From NCBI GenBank assembly GCA_003999685.1, contig CP021223.1, positions 558,001 through 622,000 of the forward strand: DNA of 64,000 bases. The letters run 5' to 3'. The stretch's first letter is position 1. Every line of letters starts with the position of its first letter. Source of the stretch: Taiwanofungus camphoratus. Its lineage: Eukaryota > Basidiomycota > Agaricomycetes > Polyporales > Taiwanofungaceae. Positions 1 to 11,135 of the stretch are shown piece after piece. The position numbers and the translations under genes were made by a program. Below the pieces are notes generated by a model, which did no database searches, was not told where the DNA came from, and saw only the letters and a list, made by a program, of their open reading frames with translations.

Positions 1-1426
1 CTCAGTGCAAGCTTTTCCACTCGATCAAACCACTCTTCGCGAACAAGCCTACTGTATTGGTCATGAACAAGATTGATGTCGCCCGCCTCGACGATCTATC
101 GCCCGAAAATCGTACGCTCGTCGAGGAGATCATAAACAGTGAAGGCGTGCTCAACGTACAAGTCTCTTGCTACAGCGATGAGGGTGTCATGGAGCTCAAG
201 AACAAGGCGTGCGATGCCCTCCTGGAGCACCGTGTAGACCAGAAGCTTAAGGGCAATAAGATCAATTCCATCATTAACAGGCTGCATGTTGCACAGCCAA
301 AAGCGAGAGATGAGGTTGTGCGGGAGCCATTCATACCGGAGGCGGTGAAGGCGCGGAGGCAGGTTGATAAAGCCGACTCAGAAAGGAAACGGTTAGAGAA
401 AGACATCGAGGCTGAAGAAGGTGGTCCGGGAGTCTATAATATCAATCTCAAGAGTAGGCGTATCGTCTACCCCAGCGGTGCATTTGATGTTGACAAGCTT
501 TTTCTTTCAGAGAATTACTTACTTGCAGATCCGGAATGGAAAATGGATGTTATGCCGGAGATCATGGACGGCAAGAATATTGTGGACTTCTTCGATCCTG
601 ATATTGCTGAAAGGCTTGATGCACTCGAACGGGAAGAGGAGAGATTACAGGCAGAAGGCTTCTATGACAGTGAGGAAGACATGGTTGGTTCCTCATCGAT
701 TTGTTATGTGTGCCGTGCTCTCAGTCTCTTCACTAGTTCGATTCTGAGGACGAGCGGGAAGCCGCTGAGTCCAAGGTTTCCCGAGAGCGCAAACTCGTCT
801 CGCAGAGTTCAAAGAAAGCAATGAAAAACCAAGCTCGACTGCCTCGAACAGCTGGTCTTCGCACGCTTACCGAGCTGACAGCAGAACTGACAAAAGCCGG
901 GCTGGATCCAAGCCGGATACAGGAGCGCGCTCAGATCCTGGCGAAGGCTGCTGGTGCGAAGCGGAAACGACAACGTGAGGAAGAGGAGGCGGAAATGGAT
1001 GTTGATGAAGACATGGAGGGTGGCGAAGAGGAATGGATGGATGTTGACGGGGAGAATGATGCCAGACCAAGCAAGCGGGCGAAGGCGAACAAGGGAAACA
1101 TCATAGCGAAGGGAAGGCGTGAACCCAGATCACATCGACAAATGGCGGGCATGCGGGACGAGGCGGTGCGCAATGAAATTGTTTTAATCAATGCACACTG
1201 ACAGATGCTGTCTACTACAGCAAGCTTCAAAAGCTGTTAAGCTGCGGAATCTCGGTCAAAGGGAGCGCAATATGCACGCCAAGGCCGGAGAAAGCGACCG
1301 CGCTATCAAGGTCAAAATGGTGAGCATTCATATCATATTTCTTACTTTGTGCTGAGCCTTCCTGGCTTGTAGCCCAAGCATTTATTCTCAGGAAAACGAA
1401 AGATGGGCAAGACAAACCGCCGATGA
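1..1426 (+). CDS. NOG1: Nucleolar GTP-binding protein 1 (Nog1), 3' part
   Basis: C-terminal part of Nog1, the Obg-like GTPase that matures pre-60S ribosomal subunits in the nucleolus. The 5' part lies outside the window; the reading frame is open from base 3. The G4 motif (NKID, about 66-77) and the following G5-like VSCYSD are visible; G1-G3 are not. Downstream comes the family's conserved tail (IVYPSGAFDVDKLF; then a nuclear KR-rich region with an acidic patch). Three introns are inferred: about 684-748, 1169-1229 and 1320-1371. After the last, the frame reads PKHLFSGKRKMGKTNRR and stops at 1424-1426, the usual Nog1 ending. The next gene is convergent. Family identity is from recognised motifs; splice sites are inference. 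Confidence 0.93.
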
Positions 1427-1824
1427 CAGATTGTCTCTTCTTTTATGTGCATATGCCTGTCCTGTTATACCAGTCTGTGTCAATCATGTAGCCGGTTCAG
1501 TCCTCAGTATCATCCGAAAATTCAATAGATGTATTCAGGTGTAAGTCAGTACAAAAGAGTAAGTACGGCGAAGGCGCCAGAGCCGCACTACCTACAGAAA
1601 GGAGAAAGTATATACAGAAGGGAAACGCCGCCTACTGAAGGAGTGCAATAAGTAATCCAAAGAGTCTATCGCAGAAAGAAAAGAAAGTGTAAATAGGTGT
1701 GTTTGTCACATAAGAGGCAATGCCCTGCGACATCCCTCATGTTGCAACATGTATCAATAATACAGCGAGTAACAAGGATCCAGATATTAGAGGGGAAAAG
1801 ACGAACAGAGTAGTGAAGTGGAAT
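1427..1824. other. Intergenic, convergent 3' ends
   Basis: About 400 bp between the stops of NOG1 (+) and the aminopeptidase (-). It should hold both 3' untranslated regions. I see no coding frame, RNA gene or repeat in it. Confidence 0.7.
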
Positions 1825-4800
1825 TTAATCCCAATCTATACCTATTCCGCCGGGTCCGGTCTTAGCAAGGCCAATACCGCGTTCGGCCTCTCTCCGTAGC
1901 CACTTCAGCGCGCGCTTGTCGTCGCGGATATACGACTCGAGAACATCAAGACATCGTCTATTGTGGTTCTGGACATCCAATGTCAATATATAAGCACCAG
2001 CGTCCATGTAACAGCGGCAAACCTTGAGCCATTGACGCTCTTCCCTCGATAACATCGCATCCTTTACCATCTTGGTCTGGATAGGAACGCAGGTAAGGCG
2101 CTCAAAACCGAGCCAAATATCACCATTGAATTCGCCCTTAGTCTGACAAGGATTCACAGTCAAAGAGGGTATAAGCGCGCTATTCGATCGGAGCTTACCT
2201 TAACGCGTTTCACCGCAAGAGCAGATTCAATTCGGATACCCCACTTATCGGCGTTGTCTAATGTTAGGTCGACATGAGTCGTGAGTCCGACGTCGGGAGA
2301 AATCAAGACGCACAGAAGCCAGGCTCATTCGTAATGACATGCCCGGGAACAAGAGGGACACTTGATGAGAAACCCTGCGGGCCTTCATGAACGTTCAGGT
2401 AAGACCCGAACCCATGTCCCGTACCATGCTTGGTAGACATGAGCAGACAGTCAGGTCGTAACGTGATATTATGACATACCATATAGTTCAAACCATCTTG
2501 CCAAAGGGCTTTGCGGGCCAATACATCCAATTGAGCGCCGTTAGTACCTCCTGGGAAAATAGCGCTATCTATAGCGATCTACAAAACCATTAATCTGATT
2601 CAGTGACACTTTAATTATGACCAACTTACGTGACCCTGAAGAACTCTGGTAAATGCTTCACACTGCTCGTCAGTCGGGCGACCAAAATGAACCGTGCGCG
2701 TTGTATCGCAGGTACCATCTCGATACTGCCCACCTGAATCACTGTCGAACATGGCTTGAGCCATCATAAAAGCCAACGTAAAAACGAAACCGACTCACTT
2801 GAGATAAGGAGTCGCACGGTCGATCATCCTTGCAGTTGATTTGCGAGGCGAGTAGTGAGGGAGAGCTACGGGTCCTTGAATATGGATAGATGACGAGCTA
2901 GGACATACAAACTTACCTGCGTTGGGGCCACTGGCGGAGATGTTTTCATAGGCAAGGCCCATATAATGTTTCCCCGACCTCCTGAATTCAGTGAGGCGCC
3001 AAGCTGCTTCATACTCAGTGATATCATAACCCTGCAACATCTTCTGCTCAATCCATGCGAGCCAGCGAACATATGCGGCGCCGTCGCGGATGTATGCATG
3101 TCGTAGGCCCTCGAGTTCAACTGAATTCTTGACTGCCTTCACATCATCAACGTAAGATGGAAGAAGAGTGTAACGAAAGCTAGTGAGCATCAGGGAAATG
3201 GCATAAGATGTCTGCGGGGTGATGATAACCTAACCGGAATGTAGAGCTCAATGAGAACTTCCTAGAGAAAAAAAAGATCCACTTACTTTGCCCTCGCCCC
3301 ATTCCTTCTTGCGGAGGAATGTCCACAAATCATTGTAACCCCTCTTCTCAACACCAATAGATCGAAGGTATTCGTCAACTTCGGAGCTGACTTTCTCAGG
3401 TTCAATAAACAAGATTGCTCGTTCGAAGCTGACAAAGAGATACGAGTGGAAGACCGGATTGAACGGAATGTCCTCCCCGCGTAAATTGAGCAACCATGCT
3501 GAAGACAAAATACATCAATGCGATTCTTGGCCGGAACAGAGTAATTCTACATACCAACATTAGGCAAAGAGGATATCAGTGTCGCGACCTGCATCTGCGA
3601 CGGCTTAGGTTCTGCCTTTGAATATGACGGTACCGAAGGAGGCTGTTGCCTGATCCAAGCACGCAGCTCTGCAAGCTTCGCACCCGCTTCTTTGCCTGTA
3701 AATTCATATGGTTGTACAAAGACCGGCTCGCGCGAGCGTGCTGGTTTCTCCACCCATATAAGGTCAACAAGGTTCTGGGGAGGGTATATAAGCTTCGAAC
3801 TTCTTGGCTGCAGCTGAGCATTGAGCGTGGTAGCCTTCTCATGCGAAATCATACGTGCATCGAGACCGATACGCGAATCCTTGACGCGGTCGACCAACCA
3901 GTCAACCCAGTCCTTCGGGCCATCGACGGCTCCCGCAGGAACAAGAAGCCAATTATGGTCAAGCTGCTCACGCGCTTGCAGCCAGTATATGGAGTCGGTG
4001 ATGAGGTACGCATTAGTCTTGGAGACAATGGCTTGGCCAGCCGAGCCAGTGAACCTGGAACAGATGATTTTTAGCAACCAACATTAAACGCTTGCATAGA
4101 AGGGCCTAACCCTGAGATCCACTCTCTCCGTTTGTCATTGATAGCGATAAATTCTGATCCATGAGCATCTTCCGTAGGAATAACACTGTTCACGGACAAG
4201 GCCGACATTAACAATTTAAACACCACACAAAAGGTACTCACTAATAATCAAGATTATCTTTCTTCATCAAATCTCTCAACGCTTCTAAACGTCCGGTAGT
4301 GTCCGCTCTTTCCGGAATGACGTCCAAGTCGTTGATCTTGCGCTCCAGAAGTGAGCCTACAAGTGTACTGGAGGACTCGTTGGAGTGCAAACCAGGGCGT
4401 CTACCGTTAGATTTACCACTCGTCATGTTCGACCGGAACGTGTTAGACCGGGAATTGGTGGGAGTTGTCTGAGGCGGAAGAGGGTTCACATAACGAGTGG
4501 CCTCAGAAGAGTTCTTTGAATGCTTGGAGCCTGAACCACGCGGGGATTGATAAAGAGGAGGGCGGCTCTCTTGGGAGGTATTACGCGTCAGGTTGAGCGA
4601 GTCTTCCTTCTCCGTCTCCCTCTGCATCTGCAATTCCCTTTCGCGCTCTCTATCCTTCTCCTTCTTCCCGACACCCCAACCATAGCCGTATGTCCATTTG
4701 CGTTGAGGCGTGTTGTTTGCAGGTGGCGCGACAGTAGTCTTGGCAGCCTTCGTGGTGGCCGCGCGACGGAGAACAGGACGTGCGGTCACTTCACGAGCTG

Positions 4801-5059
4801 CATCATGGTAGCCTTCCAGATTGTAAGACTCGGAATCAGAGCTGAATGTAACCTTGTCATCAGCATGGTGGGAGGTGAGGGTGGGAGACCGGGATAACGA
4901 GTCAGCGCGCCCCAGGCGGTCGATGCTCGAACGCTGAGAAGTGTACGACTCTATCGCAGACTTCTCCGAATACGTCAGCCTGCGCCGAGATTTCTTCCCC
5001 AGCCCAAACGGAAGGCACATCGGGGGAGGCGGCGGAGGCGGTGGAGGAGGAGGCGGCAT
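1825..5059 (-). CDS. Xaa-Pro aminopeptidase P (M24B) with long N-terminal extension
   Basis: Cytosolic-type aminopeptidase P, a dimetal enzyme removing N-terminal residues before proline. About ten exons. The first (4242-5059) encodes about 240 unusual residues: a polyproline run, [10 protein letters not shown], Ser-rich low complexity and a charged KEKDRERER stretch. The normal family start ([10 protein letters not shown]...[12 protein letters not shown]) follows and crosses the first intron (4186-4241). The creatinase-like N domain and the pita-bread catalytic domain are complete. Metal ligands are visible: two Asp in [17 protein letters not shown], His in [17 protein letters not shown], Glu in NEPGF and Glu in RIESALAV. 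The frame ends IGIDWD with TAA at 1825-1827. The start may be the Met at 5059 or the second Met after the proline run (near 5020). Family certain; extension function unknown. Confidence 0.92.
5023..5058 (+). repeat. GGN trinucleotide microsatellite (codes polyproline on - strand)
   Basis: An imperfect GGC/GGA/GGT run that on the minus strand codes the polyproline start of the aminopeptidase. Length variation here would change the extreme N-terminus only. Confidence 0.8.
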
Positions 5060-7784
5060 GGGTGTCGCAGCGATGGGATCCGATTGCCCTAATCACGCTG
5101 GCCGGTGTGAGATAGGACACTGCACACGAGGCGTTGGGAGCGAGGGACAAGCGAGGGGGACGACAAAGTCGAGAAACTTCACACTTCGTCTGCGCACGGA
5201 ACCTCTAGCAGGGCCGCCACGTTGCCTCGACTTACCTAATATGGATATTTCACAGACCATAGCCGAGTGCTATGGAACCGGCCCTAAACCCGATCCAGGG
5301 CACTTCTGCTACAACCTCGCCGTCTCCGATAGCCTTTGTGAGGCTCGCGATACCGGAAGGCCCATCCGGCCACATTGCATGGGCATGTCAGAGAAGCTGG
5401 TGATTAGCCTTTGCGAAGCGCCCATACAATGGGTCATCAGAGCTCTCCAGTTTAGCAAAAAACCGATTTGATCCATATCGTTCCGGTATTAGGGTGGTGA
5501 TCTTCCCAGATGAGCCGTGAGTGATCAGTACAACATCCGAAATCCAGGACCGCTGAACATAGCCATGAGAATCTAGAGACATACTTGCCGCACATATGAT
5601 AGAGTGTATAGAGTTGGTCGCCGAGACGATAGACTACCGACACGATGTCTGGAGAAAGTCTGGCTCGGAGTAGCTACAAATGCGAGAGCATCCTCTCAAC
5701 TCCAATGCCAAGAACGACGATGACAATTGAAGTACAGCCTAGTGGTGACGCTGCAGGAAGCGGTACTGAATGTGCATGTGGTGGCAGCGCTTCAGGTGAT
5801 CCTAGACTAGAGACCGAGATGATGGGCCCAGGCGTCAGCTTGCCTCGTTGCCTGTGGGATGACGCGTCTGAATGAAAGCCAAGCACAGCACCCTAGATCC
5901 TGGCCCTTTCGATAGAAGGGATGTATAATCGAACATCACCATATCAGGACAGCAAGGCGTTTTTGTAGGACTCCACTCGGGAGTAGTAGATGCCACGGAT
6001 CCTGAGAACGTACTGAGTTCAGATTCTATCGGTAGCAGTCTGAAAGGAATCCCGGCAAGGGGCGCTCCGCCGGAGGCCGTTGTCAATAGTAAACAATGTG
6101 TCAGAGCAGTTCTGCTTGTCAAGTGATCCAGGTGATCCAGGTGATCCGGCTCTGCACTATAGGCCAGCTTGTTCAGGATGTGAAGGACTTCGAACCAAAT
6201 AAAACCAGCCTCCTAGATCAAAGCAGTCAGCACATAAACTGATCTCTCATCCGGAAGGCCCATAGACGGCAGAATAGACCATGCAAATGCAGGATCCCGC
6301 ATAACTGGAGCAGGGTCAGCGCAGGAATGTGGAGCAGAAGCTTACCTGGAAAGAGTGACATGAAGCTTCCTGCATTTAACTCGATCACAACGTAAGAACT
6401 AGCACTCTTGCCTTCGTGCACGATACTTAGTGGATCCTCGTTTCACGCACCTCGTCAGGATGGCCAGGTAACCTCACCAGGATCGGTTGGCATTCGAGAC
6501 TACGCGATATTATCTTCTGCTATAAGCAAATATTGCTCCAAGTTTGGGGGCTAGATTTGATCACTGCCACGTCGTATTTGATGGTCCTGTGCCTTCACGC
6601 CGAAAGCGCTCCTTTCAAAAAGTCTCAGTCATTCATGCAAGTCGATCCGGTCTCAACTATCTATGTCTACATCCTCTGCGGAGCGGACGTGGGCAGAGGG
6701 TGTTGAAGTGCACTAAGCTGTGTTCCATTAGCACCACACTGAAGCATGAAGAACTACTCACCTAGATGTGCGAGAAATCGATCTATTGACTGCGGAGGAA
6801 GAATCGAGGCCCGCAACCAAAGCGACGTGGGGGAATGCGGAGTGGGGTTGAGGGTTGTAGACGAGCAGCCATCATACCTCAAAAACGTAGTCAGAAGGCT
6901 ACCACCTTCTGCAGCATATATAGCCAGATATCCATGAAATAATCTCGGCGAGTCGAGCTTAATGTCAGCCAATGACCAATTTCCGGAAAAATGGACGACT
7001 CACTGAAGGTCAAATATCCTTGTGTGCTTATTGGATTTTTACGTCAGATTTAACCTTCGAAAGTCAAAACATCGTGGCTTGATCGAATTGGACTCGATCT
7101 ACTATAGCTTTAACGTGTTCATTGAACGCATAAACGAGGCTAAATACTATGTAGTCCGGACGAACATTGTACCTATCCAAGCTTGAGAACGTACTTACCA
7201 CTCAGGGTTCCACTAGTGAATGTCGCGCAATGCGCTCTGGCCCTCCTGAGGCCTCAGGTCGTAGCATTGTGGCTTCTATGATCTGTTGTTGCGGTTATGG
7301 TAGAGAAAGACACTCCCTGCTCTGATACTTGCAGCATTCAGAGTACAATAGAGACCAATGGAGATGGTGGTAGAAAGAAAAACAGCAAGGGCACACACTT
7401 GACGAATGTGGCGCATCCCGGACACCACTCGCCAAGTACATCGCGTCGGCGCGTTATTGGTCACGTGGTGACAGCACTGCCAATCGTCGGTCCAGCTCAA
7501 ATGATACCCACAGTGAAATCGACGGGCGATTCATGTTTCGCAGAAAGCCTTCGAATACCACATACGGGCTGCTTCAAACTCTAAAGGCCTGAGTTGTAAC
7601 AGTCAGATGCGATCTCTGAAATGAGACCAGTTCATGTTTGTGTATATTTGCTTCCGGTGGCGGCCTGGTCGATCTCGTTTTTCAAGATTCTGTCGATTGA
7701 CAGCGAGTTGTGGACCAATACTGCTGTATCCCATTTTGTGTCTCATAACCGTTCACGGCGACACCTCTGCCTTCAAGTCCGAAC
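5060..7784. other. 2.7 kb without a secure gene
   Basis: This tract separates the divergent aminopeptidase (-) and GGC1 (+) starts. Many short frames exist on both strands but none shows a family motif. Isolated good splice signals occur on the minus strand (donor GTAAGT near 7198, donor GTGAGT near 6763), so a small or decayed spliced gene is possible (see 6652-6972). A minus-strand peptide near 7370-7430 is hydrophobic, resembling a membrane segment. A 9-bp unit GATCCAGGT repeats near 6124-6145. Confidence 0.4.
6652..6972 (-). CDS. Possible small spliced gene, unrecognised
   Basis: A minus-strand frame from 6972 runs to a strong donor (GTGAGT) near 6763. An acceptor at about 6675-6677 would continue it in phase to EDVDIDS and a stop at 6652-6654. 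The upstream end is unclear: a second donor near 7198 suggests further 5' exons. I recognise no domain. It could be a lineage-specific gene, a decayed gene or chance. Weak call, kept because donor, acceptor and phase agree. Confidence 0.2.
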
Positions 7785-9035
7785 ATGGCACCTACTCTGA
7801 ATGTCAAAGGAAGTGACTCTGGGACTGCTCGCATCCTTGGTTCTGGGACTTCAGGTCTGCCATCTCATCCTTTGCCGCGCGGCAGATTTGATTGGAGGAA
7901 TTGTTGGTCGCAGGTGTCGCCGAGCTCTTGGTTTTCCACCCAGTGGACACCATTGCGAAACGGCTCATGAGTAACAAGTCTAAGGTGTGCATGTTTGCTG
8001 CAGCCGTCCTGCTATAACTAAGTCCTAATGTAGGTTTCGTTTTCTACATTAAACCCCATCATATTCAGGGAGCATGCGGCTGCACCTTTGGCAAAGAAAC
8101 TTCTTTCCCTTTTTCCTGGCCTTGGATATGCCGCAGGATACAAGGTGACGCAGCGGATATACAAGTATGGTGGACAGCCGTGGTTCAGCGATATTCTCTC
8201 GAGGAACTACAAAGCGAACTTTACGAATGCCTTCGGCGAGAGAAAGGGCAAATTGATGTTGCAAGCGACTGCTGGGAGGTGGGCCCCCTGTACTTTGTTT
8301 CTTTGTCACCGACCTCATTCATGTTGTCTCATTAGCTTGACCGGTATCGGTGAAGTGGTACGCACTTGCTGTTGCAGCTATGGATGTATATGTAGTTGAT
8401 AGCCTGTGTACTTAGGTTCTTTTACCTTTGGATGCGCTCAAAATCAAACGTCAAGTCAACCCTGAAGCTTTCCGAGGGCGAGGAGTCATTCGTATCTTCC
8501 TTGAGGAAGGTACGACCCTCTACCGAGGTTGGGGCTGGACAATGGCTCGGAACGCTCCAGGCAGTTTTGCGGTGAGTTTCTTCAATTGATATCACTGCAT
8601 ATGGTCCTAGCATTCGATGGCTCATCGGCACTCTCATCAGCTCTTCGGTGCCTCAGCAGTCACGAAGGACTATCTTTTCGGAATTACCGACTACCACAAG
8701 GCTACTTGGGGACAGAACTTCGTCGCATCAATAGCAGGCGCCGTGGCGTCTATCTCTGTGGCCGCCCCGCTGGACACCATTAAGACACGAATACAGAACG
8801 CCAACTTCGAAAGCAAAGTCAGTGGTGTGACAGTTGTCCGGGAGCTGCTCAAGAATGAGGGGCCGATGGCCCTGTTCAAGGGTTTGACGCCTAAGGTATG
8901 TCACGTTAACGTCGCTAGTGCTTGAATATTATTATTGACGATTTCGTATCGCAGATTCTGGTCGTCGGGCCCAAGCTTGTGTTCAGTTATACATTGGCTC
9001 AGTCGCTTATCCCTTGGTTCTCAAAATACGTCTAA
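7785..9035 (+). CDS. GGC1: Mitochondrial GTP/GDP carrier (Ggc1/Yhm1)
   Basis: Inner-membrane carrier exchanging GTP and GDP, needed for matrix nucleotide balance and iron homeostasis in yeast. Exons inferred with consistent phase: 7785-7854, 7914-7984, 8034-8278, 8336-8357, 8416-8571, 8641-8895, 8955-9035. The three mitochondrial carrier repeats each show the signature: FHPVDTIAKR, LPLDALKIKR and APLDTIKTR. Ggc1-specific blocks are clear (LFPGLGYAAGYK, YKYGGQPW, RGWGWTMARNAPGSFALFG, LTPKILVVGPKLVFS). The fourth exon is only 22 nt (LTGIGEV), so automated models could miss it. Length matches the roughly 300-residue family. Identification rests on remembered family sequence, not a search. Confidence 0.95.
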
Positions 9036-9915
9036 TATTGGGGCGACGAGCTGCTTTGTCGTATCACAATCATTCCATGCTCAAGATCTAAGTTCCTCGA
9101 CGTCTAGAGGATGAAAAGTACATTCATGCCTTCGCGCGCCGCACCACTCACTATACATCTGCGCACATTTAATAGATATCTGGAATGCATGGATTCAATC
9201 AAGAAATATCTACCTAGACTTGTGTTGTCCCACTATCGCTGAATGAAGCACAGCTGTCTCGGTCGGCATTCTGATCACCCCCCCGGACTTGATGTACATC
9301 TAAGGGTGCATTGAAGAACATTATAATGTAAACGTATAAACACTCGCGTGCTGCTTGTTTTGCGCCATGCAGCGACTCTGGTACATCGCAGCATTACAGA
9401 CGGATTAAGCTCGTACGAAGTCAGCTTGGTCAGCCTGTTTTAGATGAGTGTTTTGGGCAGTAGAAAGTCGACCGGAGGATGAAGGCGACAAAGATATAGT
9501 ACATATGATGGAGGTGCAGTGGTTTCGCCTGGGCACATCCCACATAAGAGGTGTATATCCTTTCGGATTGGCGTGCAGCGGCAGCTGTAGAGCTCTCGGC
9601 GAGTCTTGTAATGCAACTGCATGCTCTCGTTCGGACTGGTATCTTTCAAGCAGCAGTTCGAGAGTTCAACTTTGGCCTTCCATCAAACTATAGCTTCTTA
9701 TATTTGGAAATTCATTACACAAAAGCTCAGAGCTGGACCTGTCTTACTTGAACAGCCTGCATATCGTTGGTCGATAATTAATATAGATGGCATCGGAATG
9801 CGCTGGGAGGAACAGTTTCAGGCTATCGTTCTCTCGAGTTGCAGGCACTCGGGCGTCGCATGGATCCCCCGTAGTCGGCTTTCGTACATAGCGGCGCTGA
9901 TATCGGCGCCTTACC
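9036..9915. other. Intergenic, 3' of GGC1
   Basis: Holds the GGC1 3' untranslated region. Short frames only; I see no recognisable gene or RNA. Confidence 0.6.
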
Positions 9916-10447
9916 GGCGCCTAAGTCACATCTTTGATGAACTCGGTCACTGTCACTACGGCGGGGCACGGAGTGGCGGCTCAGCAGCCGCCAACGGCCA
10001 AGGGAGTGAACGCGCCCTATATTAAACCTAACAGATACATGGTGAATGCAATATATATATTACTATTTGATGGAAAGCTGGACAGTACCATAGTAAGGTG
10101 AACCTGAGGAATCAAAACAAGGCGGCTGGTGTTCCAAAAAAGGAAACTGTGCGCTTCGCAGCGTCCGCATACTATTCGCAAGGTCGTTGTTGACGGTTCA
10201 AATATGGATGCAGAGACCAAATAACCGGTATTTTTTGAGCAAATACATCAACATCCAGGTTCACCTTACTATGGTACTGTCCAGCTTTCCATCAAATAGT
10301 AATATATATATTGCATTCACCATGTATCTGTTAGGTTTAATATAGGGCGCGTTCACTCCCTTGGCCGTTGGCGGCTGCTGAGCCGCCACTCCGTGCAGGC
10401 ACCGTAGTGACAGTGACCGAGTTCATCAAAGACATGACTTAGGCGCC
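9916..10447. repeat. Long near-perfect inverted repeat (foldback element)
   Basis: Left arm 9916-10106 is the reverse complement of right arm 10256-10447, with a 149-bp unrelated loop (10107-10255). Apart from a mismatch cluster and one-base gap near 9976-9982 / 10394-10401, and two substitutions near the outer tip, the arms match base for base over about 190 bp. Outer tips read GGCGCCTAAGTCA. No transposase frame lies inside. The structure fits a MITE or foldback element, or a locus producing hairpin RNA. I could not identify a target-site duplication. Confidence 0.9.
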
Positions 10448-10911
10448 AATCGAATCCGAACCATCTACCGTTCCCTCGCTGATCTGCCACGGCTGCCATC
10501 TTTACGTTTGGATGCGGAAGCTTGAGAACAGCAACACCGCAGAGCGACAAATGTGCCTAGTGAGGACGCTCCTAGTGCGTAACAAATGCTGCACCCGGCA
10601 GAATGCTGTAATTCGATCACGACCAACCTCATCGAGCATATTCACCACCTATGGTGAGGCTCGATATATGCCCCGCGCATAGTCTTTGGCACGGCACTGA
10701 ACTGATCTGTATCCAGGTGATTCAAGTAGCAACGGGACCTGAAATCTGTCAATATTTGTTTCGTCGCTCGTATGATGCAGTTCGAGTGATGGGACATCGC
10801 ACCATCAATCGAACCTAAGTGCATCGCCTCACCCTATTTTTTCTGATTTCGCGCACACGGTGTCTCGCAATAATTCCGCTCTGCCGGCGATGTTTCTCAG
10901 ACTCGTATCAG
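10448..10911. other. Intergenic between foldback repeat and repeat-peptide promoter
   Basis: Short frames on both strands, none with recognisable content. It probably contains distal promoter sequence of the downstream secreted precursor. Confidence 0.5.
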
Positions 10912-10919
10912 TATAAAAG
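10912..10919 (+). promoter_or_regulatory. TATA box of the repeat-peptide gene
   Basis: TATAAAAG lies 217 bp upstream of the ATG at 11136, followed by a pyrimidine-rich leader. A canonical TATA box and a CACC context before the ATG suggest a regulated, potentially strongly expressed gene. Confidence 0.6.
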
Positions 10920-10990
10920 CCACCCACTCCCGGAGTCAATCTCCAGCTCCTCCTTTCTTCGTTCGAGCCACCCAAGTCCGGTACTGGTTG

Positions 10991-11049
10991 GTAAGTATTA
11001 GCAGTTGATTTTGGGTCCCTATCTACAGAAGCTGATGTATCTTCCGTAG
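10991..11049 (+). other. Candidate 5'-UTR intron of the repeat-peptide gene
   Basis: A perfect GTAAGT donor at 10991 and a TAG acceptor ending at 11049 bound 59 bp, the usual intron size here. They sit between the TATA box and the ATG. Inferred from splice signals only. Confidence 0.45.
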
Positions 11050-11135
11050 CCTGGATTTGTTTCATTCTTTAACGCATTTCTTGTTGACGACTTCGACGTT
11101 CTACGACCTTAATCTCTCGCATCATTAATACCACC

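Noticed and set aside
9916-10447. tRNA or snRNA inside the foldback loop
   Set aside because: No A/B boxes or cloverleaf could be built in 10107-10255.
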